DNA from: Chromatiaceae bacterium
GTDB taxonomy: Bacteria; Pseudomonadota; Gammaproteobacteria; Chromatiales; Chromatiaceae
Direction: 5' to 3'
Length of the DNA: 32,916 nucleotides
Assembly (NCBI GenBank): GCA_013426805.1
Contig: JACDZG010000086.1
Location: forward strand, 1-32,916
Shown here: positions 22,601 to 31,702 of the stretch, piece after piece
Numbering within the stretch: the stretch's first letter is position 1
Layout: each line of letters starts with the position of its first letter
Position numbers and translations under genes: made by a program
Notes under the pieces: model-generated
Told to the model about the DNA's origin: nothing
Database searches by the model: none
The model's input: the letters and a program-made list of their open reading frames with translations, nothing else

Positions 22601-22795
22601 CGAGGCGCCGGGCCAATTCGTCTTGATGACCATCACCTTGAAGGTGAACGGCGGGTCTTCGGACTGACCGAGCTGGGTATAGGCGACGCTACCGGCCAGG
22701 GCCAGCATGATCATGAGATACAGGACGAGCGAACGATGGCGCAACGCCCATTCGGACAGGTTGAGGTTCAGGCGTGGAGTGGCTGGAGGTGTCAT
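19574..22795 (-). CDS. RND efflux pump inner-membrane transporter (HAE1-like)
   Basis: This 1073-residue proton-driven pump should export hydrophobic or toxic compounds together with the adjacent membrane fusion protein and an outer-membrane channel not present here. It has the two-fold RND layout: a membrane helix at 21-41, a large periplasmic loop, helices from about 345, and a repeat in the second half. The proton-relay pair Asp409-Asp410 (GLLVDDAIIAVEMM) is present. The second half ends with ALSGIIMRNSIILVDQIEQ and RFRPIVLTAAAAVL. A short repeat (DQVPDQVPDQVYD) lies in the central cytoplasmic loop. I chose ATG 22795, four bases after the fusion protein's stop. The final 13 residues are encoded by the 82-bp repeat. 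Confidence 0.92.
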   Translation of the reverse strand: MTPPATPRLNLNLSEWALRHRSLVLYLMIMLALAGSVAYTQLGQSEDPPFTFKVMVIKTNWPGASAREVEQQVTDRIEQQLQELPLQFVQSYSRPGESLVFVSLLDSLPPTAIPDLQYQVRKKVTDIRQTLPPGIQGPFFNDEFGDTYTNLYAISGEGYTYRDLKDFGDRIRAELLRVPGVAKIDFIGEQDEKIYIELSNARLALLGITPEQIVRTLAAQNAVAAAGAFETPTDRIYLRPSGAFDSLDAVRDIALRVNDRLFRLGDIAQVSRGYVDPPQEKMRRHGREALGIGVTMVAGGDVIALGRALATQLAALEPELPIGMEIGQVASMPRAVERSVQQFIRSLAEAVAIVLAVSLVSLGLRTGLVVAIAIPLVLATTFLCMWLFGIGLHKISLGALILSLGLLVDDAIIAVEMMAIKLEQGFDRFSAASFAYTSTAFPMLSGTLVTVAGFLPIAMAKSSTGEYTRSLFQVSAIALIASWVVAVIVIPYLGFKLLPDFGQPRRASLAARMSARLRGRPEPAPHGGTHGHRDQVPDQVPDQVYDTPFYRRFRSLVSWSVAHRWIVIGATLAVFIGALAAFRLVPQQFFPSSSRPELIVDLRLPEGSSFAATLGEARRMEQFLDGEQGVESYVTYVGVGSPRFYLPLDQQLQSANFAQIVLVAMDNDARERLRTRLIQLFEEDFPGLRGRVTRLENGPPVGFPVQFRVSGDDLPRVRGLAREVMALVRADPQIINAQFDSDEPTKVIRLKVDQNKARVLGFSSQDLAAFLQSTMSGLTVTYVREADKQIEVVLRGQPAERARLASLQDLALPARNGKAVSITQIAELRYEQEDGIIWRRARLPTVTVRADVLGDAQGPDVANRIDRQLAALRARLPLGYHIEIGGAVEESARGQRSIAAGVPLLLVTVLTLLMIQLQSFSRTLMVLLTAPLGLIGVTAGLLVFGLPFGFVAMLGTIALSGIIMRNSIILVDQIEQDRAAGATQRDAIIGATTRRFRPIVLTAAAAVLAMIPLVHSAFFGPMAVAMMGGILAATVLTLGFLPALYAAWFRVPRASDDTASGLDHRSGRPRTLR
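21164..21199. repeat. Short in-frame 12-bp tandem repeat in the RND gene
   Basis: About three copies of a 12-bp unit (CCTGATCCGGGA and a variant) encode the DQVP repeats in the loop between the two halves of the transporter. As multiples of three bases, copy-number changes would not break the frame. Confidence 0.6.
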
Positions 22796-22799
22796 CCGG

Positions 22800-23981
22800 T
22801 CAATTCGCCCGCGCTGTCGTCGCGGCTGTCGGCACCGTCGGATCAGGCGGGACCGGCCGTCCGGCGCCGGCATAGGGCCGGACCTGCTGACCGTCGTGAA
22901 GCTTGTTGGCGCCGGTGGCGACCACCCACTCACCGGCACGCAGTCCGGCGGCGATCACCACGCCGTCTTCGCGGTATTGGGCGATCTCGACCGGGCGCAG
23001 CGACACCGTGCCGACCATGGGGTCATAAACCCAGAGCGCGGGCCGACCATCGCTTGCCTGATAGAGTGCGGTCGCGGGCAACAGACTGGCCGTCCCGGAC
23101 CCGGGATCGGCCAGCAGGACCTCCGCGGTCATGCCCCACTGCATGGCCGGCGCCGGGTCGATGACCGAGACGCGCACGGCGAAGGTCCGGGTTACCGGAT
23201 CGACCGTCGGCGAGACCTCGCGGACCTCACCGCGATAGCGGACGTCGGGAGCGGCCGCCAGCATCACCGCGATCTGCTGCGCCTGCTGCACCTCGCCGAT
23301 CCGCGCCTCGGGAACGGCGATCTCGACCTCGCGTTCGCGCTCGCGGGCGTACCGCATCACCAGTTGACCGGCGGTGACCACCTGACCCGCCTCGGCCGCG
23401 ACGGCCGTGATCACACCGTCTTGCGGGGCGAGGAGTTGCGCATAGGCTGCCTGATTGCGGGTGACGGCAAGGTTCGCCTGGGTTTGCTCGAGCCTGGCTT
23501 GGGCCGCTTTCATCGCATTGCGCTTGGCGTCGAGGGCGGAGGCGCTGATGAATTTCTGTTTGAGAAGGTTCTCGTGACGGTCGAGTTCGGCTTGGGCGAA
23601 CTCATGATCGACCCGCGCGGCGGCGACCTGCGCCTCGGCGGCCTCGGTCTGCAGCGCCAGATCCGCCGGATCAAGCCGCGCCAGCACCTGGCCCTTGCGC
23701 ACCCGTGCACCGGCATCGACACCGCGGCTGACGATCTTGCCGCCGATGCGGAAGGCCAGGTCCGACTCATAGCGGGGCTTGATCTCGCCGGCGAATACGG
23801 CAGTCTCGGCGCCGCTGCCCGGCACGACCTGGATGAGCAGCACCGGACGAATCGCGGCCGCGACCGGCTCGGGCTTGGTGCAGCCGGTGAGGGTGGCCGC
23901 CAGCAGGATCAGCAGGACGACCCCGAGCGGTTTGCCGTTATACCGTGGAAATGTCAACAGGAAGTGCGGCGATCGATTCAT
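22800..23981 (-). CDS. RND efflux membrane fusion protein (lipoprotein)
   Basis: This 393-residue periplasmic adaptor bridges the RND pump and an outer-membrane channel. The N-terminus is a lipoprotein signal (VVLLILLAATLTGC) with the lipidated Cys at position 34. The biotinyl-lipoyl-like half is visible around GGKIVSRGVDAGARVRKGQVLARLDP. An alpha-hairpin coiled coil follows (about residues 115-190), then the second lipoyl half with APQDGVITAVAAEAGQVV and beta-barrel strands. I chose ATG 23981, the one directly before the signal peptide. Its ATG overlaps the TetR stop codon (ATGA), and its stop lies four bases before the pump gene, so the three genes form one coupled operon. Confidence 0.92.
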   Translation of the reverse strand: MNRSPHFLLTFPRYNGKPLGVVLLILLAATLTGCTKPEPVAAAIRPVLLIQVVPGSGAETAVFAGEIKPRYESDLAFRIGGKIVSRGVDAGARVRKGQVLARLDPADLALQTEAAEAQVAAARVDHEFAQAELDRHENLLKQKFISASALDAKRNAMKAAQARLEQTQANLAVTRNQAAYAQLLAPQDGVITAVAAEAGQVVTAGQLVMRYAREREREVEIAVPEARIGEVQQAQQIAVMLAAAPDVRYRGEVREVSPTVDPVTRTFAVRVSVIDPAPAMQWGMTAEVLLADPGSGTASLLPATALYQASDGRPALWVYDPMVGTVSLRPVEIAQYREDGVVIAAGLRAGEWVVATGANKLHDGQQVRPYAGAGRPVPPDPTVPTAATTARAN

Positions 23982-24661
23982 GGCGATGTCCGGGTGGTTG
24001 ACGAGGCGCCGATCATTCCCACCCAGAGCGCCCGCAATGCGTCCTCGAGTTCGACCGGGTAGCTCCAGGCGAACACCGGCGGTAACTCGGGATCGGGGCC
24101 GGCCGCCGCGCAACCGGCCGCGGCCGACATCTGCCAGAGCCCGAGGATCAGCGCATAACTGCGGCGCAGCAGAACGACCCCGCGCCCCAGGGTGGGTTTC
24201 GATGGCGACAAGGGAAAATGACGCTCGACCCCAGCGCCTGCCCGTTCGAGTCGGGCCGCCATCCGCTGCTTGAACGCCAGCGCTTCGGCGGGCGGAATAC
24301 TGTGGGTCATCAGGCCGAAACAGCGCGCCGCCAACGGCAGCACCAGGGGCGGATCGACCAGATGGGCGCGCGTCAAGGCGAACACCGCATCGAAGTCGAC
24401 GTGCGGCGCCAATTCCACCAGTGCGATCAGGTCCCGGAAGAAGCGGTCGATCCGGCGCTCGTGAACCGCGAGCAGGAGTTCCTCCTTGCTCGGAAAATAG
24501 AGGTAAACGGTTCCCTTGGCGAGGCCGGCGTGAACGGCCACCTCAGCGACGCTGGCGACGCGGGCGGGCGCGTCCAGCAGAACGCCCTCGGCGGCGTCGA
24601 GGATGGCGTCGCGGCGCTCCTGCTTATCTTCAGCCTGAATGGCCCGCTGACGAACGGCCAT
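23978..24661 (-). CDS. TetR-family repressor of the efflux operon
   Basis: TetR-type regulators bind DNA through an N-terminal helix-turn-helix and release it when a ligand binds the C-terminal domain. The DNA-binding part is typical: RRDAILDAAEGVLL, then VASVAEVAVHAGLAKGTVYLYFPSKEELL. The remainder is helical, as expected for ligand binding and dimerisation. The start is uncertain: ATG 24661 (MAVRQRAIQ) has GGGAG upstream and gives 227 residues; ATG 24706 would add 15 residues but has no Shine-Dalgarno. The gene leads the tetR-adaptor-pump operon, so autoregulation is likely. Confidence 0.88.
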   Translation of the reverse strand: MAVRQRAIQAEDKQERRDAILDAAEGVLLDAPARVASVAEVAVHAGLAKGTVYLYFPSKEELLLAVHERRIDRFFRDLIALVELAPHVDFDAVFALTRAHLVDPPLVLPLAARCFGLMTHSIPPAEALAFKQRMAARLERAGAGVERHFPLSPSKPTLGRGVVLLRRSYALILGLWQMSAAAGCAAAGPDPELPPVFAWSYPVELEDALRALWVGMIGASSTTRTSP

Positions 24662-24723
24662 GGCAATTGCGGCTCCCGGTACGACACGTAACTGACTCAG
24701 GGTCATTTAGTCGCTACAGTAGA

Positions 24724-24736
24724 TGACCGCCGGTCA
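24724..24736. promoter_or_regulatory. Candidate TetR operator
   Basis: TGACCGCCGGTCA is a perfect palindrome (TGACC-3-GGTCA) just upstream of the tetR gene. TGAC...GTCA palindromes are frequent operators of TetR regulators of efflux pumps. Confidence 0.5.
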
Positions 24737-24820
24737 GTTGTCAACGCGCAGCGATCGGGTCCCCGGCCGCGCGGCTCCCTGGAGTCCAAGGCGTCAGCCG
24801 TGGCCCCTCACGCAAAGGCT

Positions 24821-24916
24821 CCGTGGGAGCGGCCTCCGGCCGCGATGGATCGCGCGGAATCCACACCATTGGCATTCACCGCCGCACCGCATCGCGGCCG
24901 GAGGCCGCTCCCACGG
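24821..24916. repeat. 26-bp perfect inverted repeat between tetR and the dioxygenase gene
   Basis: The arms 24821-24846 and 24891-24916 are exact reverse complements, each beginning CCGTGGGAGCGGCCTCCGGC when read inward. They flank 44 bases. GTGGGAGCGGC-type repeats are common REP-like intergenic elements in gammaproteobacteria. This one lies between the start of the tetR operon and the end of the dioxygenase gene. Confidence 0.8.
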
Positions 24917-24932
24917 GGGCACCGGCTGGCTT

Positions 24933-25856
24933 TCACGTCCCCGCAATGCGGTCGTAATAGCGCGCCCTATAGATGAGCCGGGGCACCGGCCCGTCAGTGA
25001 AGCCGGTGCGGGTATGCAGCACGTTGTTGCAGATCAGGCCCCAACCGGGTTCCAGACGGCCTTCCAGGTGCCAGGGACCGGGGGTATGCAGGACAGTCTT
25101 GAGACAAGCGACGGCTGCCGCGCTGAGCGGGTCGTCGCGCCACCGGATGTTGCGGGCGCGGTTGGTGTAACGCATGTGTAATCGGCCGTCGGGGCGGACC
25201 GAGAACACGGGGCCGGATTGCTCGGCGCGCGTCACCGTGCCGCCGGTCGGGGCCTCGCCCTCATTGGCCGGGATGGTCATGCACCGCGGGTGCATCAGGG
25301 CGCGGATGAACTCGGGATCGCGGTCACGCACCAGACAGTAGACGACCTCATGGTCGAGCAGGGCATTGGCGCCGCCCGCGGCGGCCGGGTGGACGCAGTG
25401 CAGCAGCACTCCGTTGATCTGCCGCTCGGGAGTGTTGTAGTAGCCGTCGGTATGCCAGGCGATGGGCCGGTCGGTATAGGGGATGTACCCGCGATGCCGC
25501 GCGTCGGTCTGGACCTTCAGCGAGGTCACGGCGTCCTCGTCCGCTCCCGGATTGTGATCCAGCCGGTGCAGGCCGAAGCGGGCGCCCAGTTCCACCGGGA
25601 TCGACTTGCCCGGATCAGCGCCGGTCCGGCCGACATAGATCGCCATATTGGCCCGTCGGCAGCGGTCCAGGATGGCGTCGAACTGTGTCTGCGTCAGTTG
25701 GCGCGGGTCCTCGACTTCCACCACCAGATCCGCCAGCCGGGTGGGGGCCGCGGCGAGCCGGGCGTCGCGCCAGCGTGCATAGCCGTCGGCGTTATCGAGG
25801 TCGAAGGGGGAGGGGGTCGCGGTCGCTGCGGCGACCGGTGCTGACGTGGGTTGCAT
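24933..25856 (-). CDS. TauD/TfdA-family Fe(II)/2-oxoglutarate dioxygenase
   Basis: These non-haem iron enzymes oxidise small substrates using O2 and 2-oxoglutarate. The 307 residues contain the iron-binding facial triad: His135 and Asp137 in WHTDGYYN, and His281 in CNNVLHTRTGF. The 2-oxoglutarate-binding Arg is probably Arg293 in PRLIYRARYY. The first 20 residues are Ala-rich and disordered-looking. ATG 25856 has AAGGA about nine bases upstream. It is a single reverse-strand gene, divergent from the SBBP gene. The substrate is unknown: the family includes taurine, gamma-butyrobetaine and natural-product enzymes, and no pathway neighbours help. Confidence 0.85.
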   Translation of the reverse strand: MQPTSAPVAAATATPSPFDLDNADGYARWRDARLAAAPTRLADLVVEVEDPRQLTQTQFDAILDRCRRANMAIYVGRTGADPGKSIPVELGARFGLHRLDHNPGADEDAVTSLKVQTDARHRGYIPYTDRPIAWHTDGYYNTPERQINGVLLHCVHPAAAGGANALLDHEVVYCLVRDRDPEFIRALMHPRCMTIPANEGEAPTGGTVTRAEQSGPVFSVRPDGRLHMRYTNRARNIRWRDDPLSAAAVACLKTVLHTPGPWHLEGRLEPGWGLICNNVLHTRTGFTDGPVPRLIYRARYYDRIAGT

Positions 25857-26090
25857 CGTTACAGATCCTTATTCATCAGAGAATTCCGGTCGGCTGACCT
25901 TATGCGTGGAGGGCGATAATAAGGCGATTCCCAGGAATAAACACCCCGACCGCGCATGCCTGCAATATCCGTCGGGGGCTGTAGGGGGTGATCGTTCATA
26001 GAGCGGGTCTCCCGCGGACGCTCGGTTGAATAAATCCGCGGTACGGCGGTTAACGAGCGATCAACGGGATTTTCCGGGCTTTGACCGCGA

Positions 26091-26099
26091 TGTTATAGT
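26091..26099 (+). promoter_or_regulatory. Extended -10 element upstream of the SBBP gene
   Basis: TGTTATAGT matches the extended -10 form TGnTATAAT with one mismatch. A clear -35 is lacking. Transcription would start near 26106. Confidence 0.4.
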
Positions 26100-26113
26100 C
26101 CGCTCTCACAAAG

Positions 26114-26129
26114 TGTGACGCTGATCACA
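26114..26129. promoter_or_regulatory. CRP/Vfr-type binding site
   Basis: TGTGA, six bases, TCACA is a perfect match to the core of the CRP palindrome; AAAG and GTTT flank it, close to the AAA/TTT of the full site. Its centre is about 15 bases after the start predicted from the extended -10, a position that would block rather than activate that promoter. Confidence 0.6.
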
Positions 26130-26159
26130 GTTTCTGATCACGGTTTCTGATCACAGTTT
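26121..26159. repeat. Three tandem 13-bp repeats overlapping the CRP-type site
   Basis: CTGATCACAGTTT, CTGATCACGGTTT and CTGATCACAGTTT follow one another without gaps. The first contains the right half of the CRP-type palindrome; the other two repeat a GATCAC half-site. Confidence 0.85.
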
Positions 26160-26208
26160 CCCACGCATCAGCCAGGTCTTGCAGATTGTTCACCCACGGA
26201 GCTTGGTC

Positions 26209-28052
26209 ATGTTTGAGATCCTGCCACGACTGCGTTTGGTTCCCGCCGTGCTGGCGCTCGGCAGCGGCCTGCTGGCCGCCGCCGCACCCCCGCCAGTTGG
26301 CGGGGCAGGTGTTACCGAATTCGCGGCCCCATTGGTCCAACCAGCCACAGCGCCGGCCGCGGCGGCGACCGCCCCAGCCGCCCCGGCCCAGGCGCGCATC
26401 CAGGCCGACTACGGCAAGCTGCCCTACACCTTCGAGGCCAACGGCGGCCAGGCCGATGCGGCGGTCAAGTTCCTCGCCCGCGGCCCCGGCTACAGTCTGT
26501 TTCTGACGCCCGGCGAGGCGGTGCTGTCGCTGCACACCAGCCAACCGAACCCGGCGTCGCGACCCCGGCCCGGCGCCCGGCCGGAGCCGGCCGCCGTGTC
26601 GGAACCGACCGCCGCGGCGACCCCGTCGGCAGTGCTGCGCCTGAGTCTGGTCGGTGCCAATCCCGAACCGGTCATCCGCGGCGAGGCCGCCCTGCCGGGC
26701 AAGGTCAACTATCTGCGCGGCAAGGACCCCGCCGCCTGGCGCACCGGCCTGTCCACCTATGCCAAGGTGCGCTACGAGGGGGTCTATCCCGGTGTCGATC
26801 TGGTCTATTACGGCACCCAGGGCCAACTGGAATATGACCTGGTGTTGGCCCCGGGGGCGGACCCCAAGGTCATCCGGCTCGCCTTCGCGGGGGCGGATCG
26901 GATGCGGCTTGATGACACCGGCAATCTGGTGCTGACCCTGGGCGAGCAGCAGATCATCCAGCACAGCCCGCGGGTCTATCAGGAGACCAACGGCGAGCGC
27001 ACGCTGGTTCCGACCCGCTATGTGCTGGCGGATAGCCGGCAGGTGAGTTTGACGATCGGGGACTATGACGCCGGGCGGGCGTTGGTGATCGATCCGGTGT
27101 TGGTGTACTCCACCTACCTCGGCGGCAGCGCTTACGCAGGCAGAAAGCTGCGGTTGGCGCGGTGACGCATTTGTGGCGAAGTTCAGTGCCGATGGCGCGC
27201 TGGTCTACTCCACGTACCTTGGCAGCACCCATTACGATGGGGCCAGGGACATCGCCGTCGACAGCACCGGTCAGGTCTACGTGACCGGAGGAACCGATTC
27301 GGCCGACCTCACATGCAACCCCCCCCCCCGACGACAGGGCGGGAGAGCGTAATGCATTTGTGGTCAAACTCAGTGCCGACGGCACCGCGCTGGTCTACGC
27401 GAACTACTTCGGTGGGGGGAGCGAGAATTTTGAGGATGCTTACGGCAGCCTCGGCACCGGCATCGCGGTGGACGGCGCCGGCCAGGCTTACGTGACCGGA
27501 TGGACCGACCGCACCGATTTCCCGACGCGCAACGCGCTGCAGCCGGTCTTTGGCGGCTTCCGTGATACCTTTATCACGCAACTGAGTGCTGATGGCGCGA
27601 CGCTGCTTTACTCCAGCTACTTCGGCGGAGGCGGAGTGGAAATGAATAGCGCTATCGCTGTGGATAGCGCCGGAAACGCCTACCTGACCGGACAAACCTG
27701 GTCCGGCGATGTCCCGATGCATAATGCTCTACAACCGGTTTTTGGCGGTGGCACAACGCACCAGGTGGCCGTGCTGCCCGACCTCGACGGCAACGGGGTG
27801 ACCGAGCTGGCGGTGTTGAGCCGGGACGCTGCCGGTCAAACAAAAACCGAACTGCGCGATGCCGCTACCGGAACCCTGATACGCAACCTCTGGTTCGATC
27901 ACCTTGACCCGCTGGATCTGGCGGTGCTGCCCGATCTGAATGGCAATGGCAGCCCGGAGGTCGCTGTGCTCGGTGTGCCGACAACGGGCGGGGCTCAGGT
28001 CCTGATCAAGGACAGTGCGACCAAGGCGGTGGTCAGCCGGCTAGACTTCTAG
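26209..28052 (+). pseudogene. Secreted SBBP-repeat/FG-GAP protein gene, frameshifted, possibly phase variable
   Basis: The first frame (26209-27165) encodes a hydrophobic secretion signal (VPAVLALGSGLLAAAA) and a conserved N-terminal domain (FEANGGQADAAVKFLARG ... VYPGVDLVYYG). It ends in the first SBBP beta-propeller blade (YSTYLGGSAYAG), where an apparent internal deletion changes frame. A second frame (about 27158-27353) holds one blade and stops just after an 11-C run (27319-27329). A third frame continues to 28052 with two more blades (IAVDGAGQAYVTGWTD, IAVDSAGNAYLTGQTW) and two calcium-type repeats (LPDLDGNG, LPDLNGNG). Two frame changes separate the parts; losing one C would rejoin the last two. 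Related proteins usually have more blades. Confidence 0.75.
27319..27329 (+). repeat. 11-base poly-C tract
   Basis: Eleven consecutive C sit inside the SBBP coding region. Ten or thirteen C would join the upstream blade frame to the downstream frame. Tracts of this length are prone to slippage during replication and to sequencing error. Confidence 0.9.
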
Positions 28053-28063
28053 CCCCCCTTGTG

Positions 28064-28086
28064 GCGCCGGTTTCCAGCCGGTGCGC
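28064..28086. other. Hairpin between convergent SBBP and pyruvate carboxylase genes
   Basis: GCGCCGG and CCGGTGCGC can pair with a small bulge between the ends of two convergent genes. No T-run is present. It may be a weak terminator or a REP-like element. Confidence 0.3.
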
Positions 28087-28112
28087 ATCCGACAATAACG
28101 AACCGCCCGAAC

Positions 28113-29936
28113 TCAGGGCGGCGCGATCTCCAGCAACACCTCATCCGGATTCACCGCGTCCCCCTTGATAACATAAACGGCGGTGACGGTGCCGGCGATG
28201 GGGGCCTGGATCTCGGTCTCCATCTTCATCGCCTCGGTGACCAGGACCGACTGCCCGGCTTCGACGCTGTCGCCTTCCTTGACCAGCACATCGACGATGT
28301 TGCCCGGCATGGAGGTGGTCACATGGCCGGGGGCGCTGGGCTTGGGCCGCTTGCCGACGATTGCCTTCTTCACCGCACCCTCGGTCCCGCCGGTGAGGAC
28401 GATCTCGTCCAGGGTTTCGACCACGACCTCTTCGGGGACGCCGTCGATGTTCAGGTAGAAGTGCCGGTCGGCCTGGCCCTTGTGGCCAGCACCCGTGACC
28501 TTGACGTGGTAGGTTTCGCCATGGACCGCGATGTTGAATTCGGTGGGTGCGCTGCCGGCCGCCTGGGCGCTCGGCGGCGGCTCCAGGGGTTCCGGCTGCA
28601 GGGTCCCGGCCGCCCGCTGTTCCAGGAAGGAGCGGCCGATCTCCGGGAACATGGCATAGATCAGCACATCATCGGCGGAGTGGGCGAGCGGTCCGATGTC
28701 CTGCGTCAGCCGCTCCATCTCGGGTTTGAGCAGGTCGGCCGGGCGGCATTCCACCAGTTCTTCGTTGCCGATGGCCTGCTGTTGCAGGGTCGGGTTGACC
28801 GGTGCCGGGGCGCGGCCGTAGCGGCCCTGGAGATAGCGTTTCACCTCGTTGGTGATGGTCTGGTAGCGCTTGTCGGTCAGGACATTGATGACCGCCTGGG
28901 TCCCGACGATCTGCGACGTGGGGGTGACCAGGGGCGGGTAGCCCAGGTCTTTGCGCACCTTCGGGATTTCTTCCAGCACCGCGGACATGCGCTCCAGCGC
29001 GTTCTGTTCCTTCAGTTGGTGGGCCAGGTTGGAGATCATGCCGCCGGGGACCTGATTGATCTGCACCCGCGTATCGACCCCGGTGAACTCGCTTTCGAAC
29101 TGGTGATAGCGTTTGCGAATCTGGTAGAAATAGATACCGATGTCCTGAATCGCTTGCAGGTCCAGCCCGGTGTCGTATTGGGACCCGCGCAGCGCGGCGA
29201 CCATGCTCTCGGTGGGCGGATGGGAGGTGCCGCCGGCCATGGAGGAGATGGCGGTGTCGATGGTGTCGCACCCGTTTTCGATCGCCTTCAGGTGACACAT
29301 GTCCGCCAGGCCCGCGGTGGCATGGGAATGCAGATGCAGCGGCAGATCCACCGCGTCCTTCAGTGCCCGCACCAGGTCGGCCGTGACGAAGGGCGTCAAC
29401 AGCCCCGCCATGTCTTTGAGGGCGAGCGAGTCGCAGCCCATGGCCGCCAACTCTTTGCCCATCTGTACGAACCCGGCCACGTTATGAACCGGGCTCTGGG
29501 TGTAACAGATGGTGCCCTGCGCATGTTTGCCGGCGTTCTTGGTGGCCTCGATGGCGGTCTGGAGATTGCGCACGTCATTCAGGGCATCGAAAATGCGAAA
29601 AACGTCCATGCCGTGTTCAGCGGAGCGTTTCACGAACGCGCGCACCACGTCATCGGAATAATGGCGGTAGCCCAGCAGATTCTGACCGCGCAGCAGCATT
29701 TGCAGCCGGGTCCGGGGCAGGGCCTCGCGCAGTTGGCGCAGACGATCCCAGGGGTCTTCTTTCAGGAAGCGTACGCAGGCGTCGAAGGTGGCGCCGCCCC
29801 AGCATTCCAATGACCAATAACCGATGGCGTCGAGCTTCGGGCAGATCGGCAGCAGGTCCTCGGTGCGCATCCGCGTGGCGAGCAACGACTGATGGGCGTC
29901 GCGCAGACAGACGTCGGTGATGTTGATCTTGGGCAT
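28113..29936 (-). CDS. pycB: Pyruvate carboxylase subunit B (carboxyltransferase and biotin carrier)
   Basis: This 607-residue subunit transfers the carboxyl group from biotin to pyruvate, giving oxaloacetate. The N-terminal HMGL-like barrel begins ITDVCLRDAHQSLLATRMRT, with LECWGGATFDACVRFL and the metal-binding region LHLHSHATAG. A conserved carboxyltransferase C-domain and a Pro-rich linker (about 455-475) follow. The C-terminal biotinyl domain carries the attachment motif EAMKMET with Lys571. Sequence alone also fits oxaloacetate decarboxylase alpha, but the biotin carboxylase gene 27 bases upstream and the lack of membrane beta and gamma subunits favour two-subunit pyruvate carboxylase. 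ATG 29936 precedes the conserved start. Confidence 0.88.
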   Translation of the reverse strand: MPKINITDVCLRDAHQSLLATRMRTEDLLPICPKLDAIGYWSLECWGGATFDACVRFLKEDPWDRLRQLREALPRTRLQMLLRGQNLLGYRHYSDDVVRAFVKRSAEHGMDVFRIFDALNDVRNLQTAIEATKNAGKHAQGTICYTQSPVHNVAGFVQMGKELAAMGCDSLALKDMAGLLTPFVTADLVRALKDAVDLPLHLHSHATAGLADMCHLKAIENGCDTIDTAISSMAGGTSHPPTESMVAALRGSQYDTGLDLQAIQDIGIYFYQIRKRYHQFESEFTGVDTRVQINQVPGGMISNLAHQLKEQNALERMSAVLEEIPKVRKDLGYPPLVTPTSQIVGTQAVINVLTDKRYQTITNEVKRYLQGRYGRAPAPVNPTLQQQAIGNEELVECRPADLLKPEMERLTQDIGPLAHSADDVLIYAMFPEIGRSFLEQRAAGTLQPEPLEPPPSAQAAGSAPTEFNIAVHGETYHVKVTGAGHKGQADRHFYLNIDGVPEEVVVETLDEIVLTGGTEGAVKKAIVGKRPKPSAPGHVTTSMPGNIVDVLVKEGDSVEAGQSVLVTEAMKMETEIQAPIAGTVTAVYVIKGDAVNPDEVLLEIAPP

Positions 29937-29963
29937 GATGAGAACCTGAATCTGATAAAACAG

Positions 29964-31382
<1,419 letters not shown>

Positions 31383-31702
31383 CTTGGGGGCCTCCGAGGC
31401 GTGCCGTTGGGGCTGTTGTACCGGGCTCGTCGTGGAAACGGCCGCGCCGCGCCGCTTATGTTGCTTTGCAGCAATATACCGGACTGAGGCGAATCCGCAA
31501 GCTCTGGAGGCTGCGGCGGTGACCCGGACCGGCAGGCGTATACTTTGATGGCCGTGCTCATGACTCCGGCGGTAGGGTGCGGTGAGGAACGAACCGCACC
31601 GCGGCGTCCGGGAGTTTGATGCCTGGGGCCGGTGCGGTTCGTTCCTCACCGCACCCTACAATACAGCAACAGTGGATCTCACAACGGCGAACGAGGCATG
31701 CG
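31383..31702. other. 320-bp divergent region between pycA and the stress-protein gene
   Basis: No gene is visible. Its main feature is the 29-bp inverted repeat at 31573-31659. I see no strong promoter match for either gene. Confidence 0.5.
31573..31659. repeat. 29-bp perfect inverted repeat with self-complementary arms
   Basis: The arms 31573-31601 and 31631-31659 are exact reverse complements around 29 bases. Each arm can also fold on itself (GTGCGGT / ACCGCAC). This resembles the GTAGGGTGCG-type repeats seen between genes in many proteobacteria. Confidence 0.85.

Larger units (their letters stand above)
25857..26208. other. 352-bp divergent intergenic region
   Basis: No gene is visible. 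The right half holds an extended -10 element, a CRP-type palindrome and three 13-bp tandem repeats directly ahead of the SBBP gene; these are listed separately. Confidence 0.6.

Noticed and set aside
26121-26159. CRISPR-like tandem repeats.
   Set aside because: The 13-bp units abut without spacers, and no cas genes are present.
28113-29936. Oxaloacetate decarboxylase (sodium pump) alpha subunit.
   Set aside because: No beta or gamma membrane subunit is adjacent, and a biotin carboxylase gene is, so two-subunit pyruvate carboxylase fits better.
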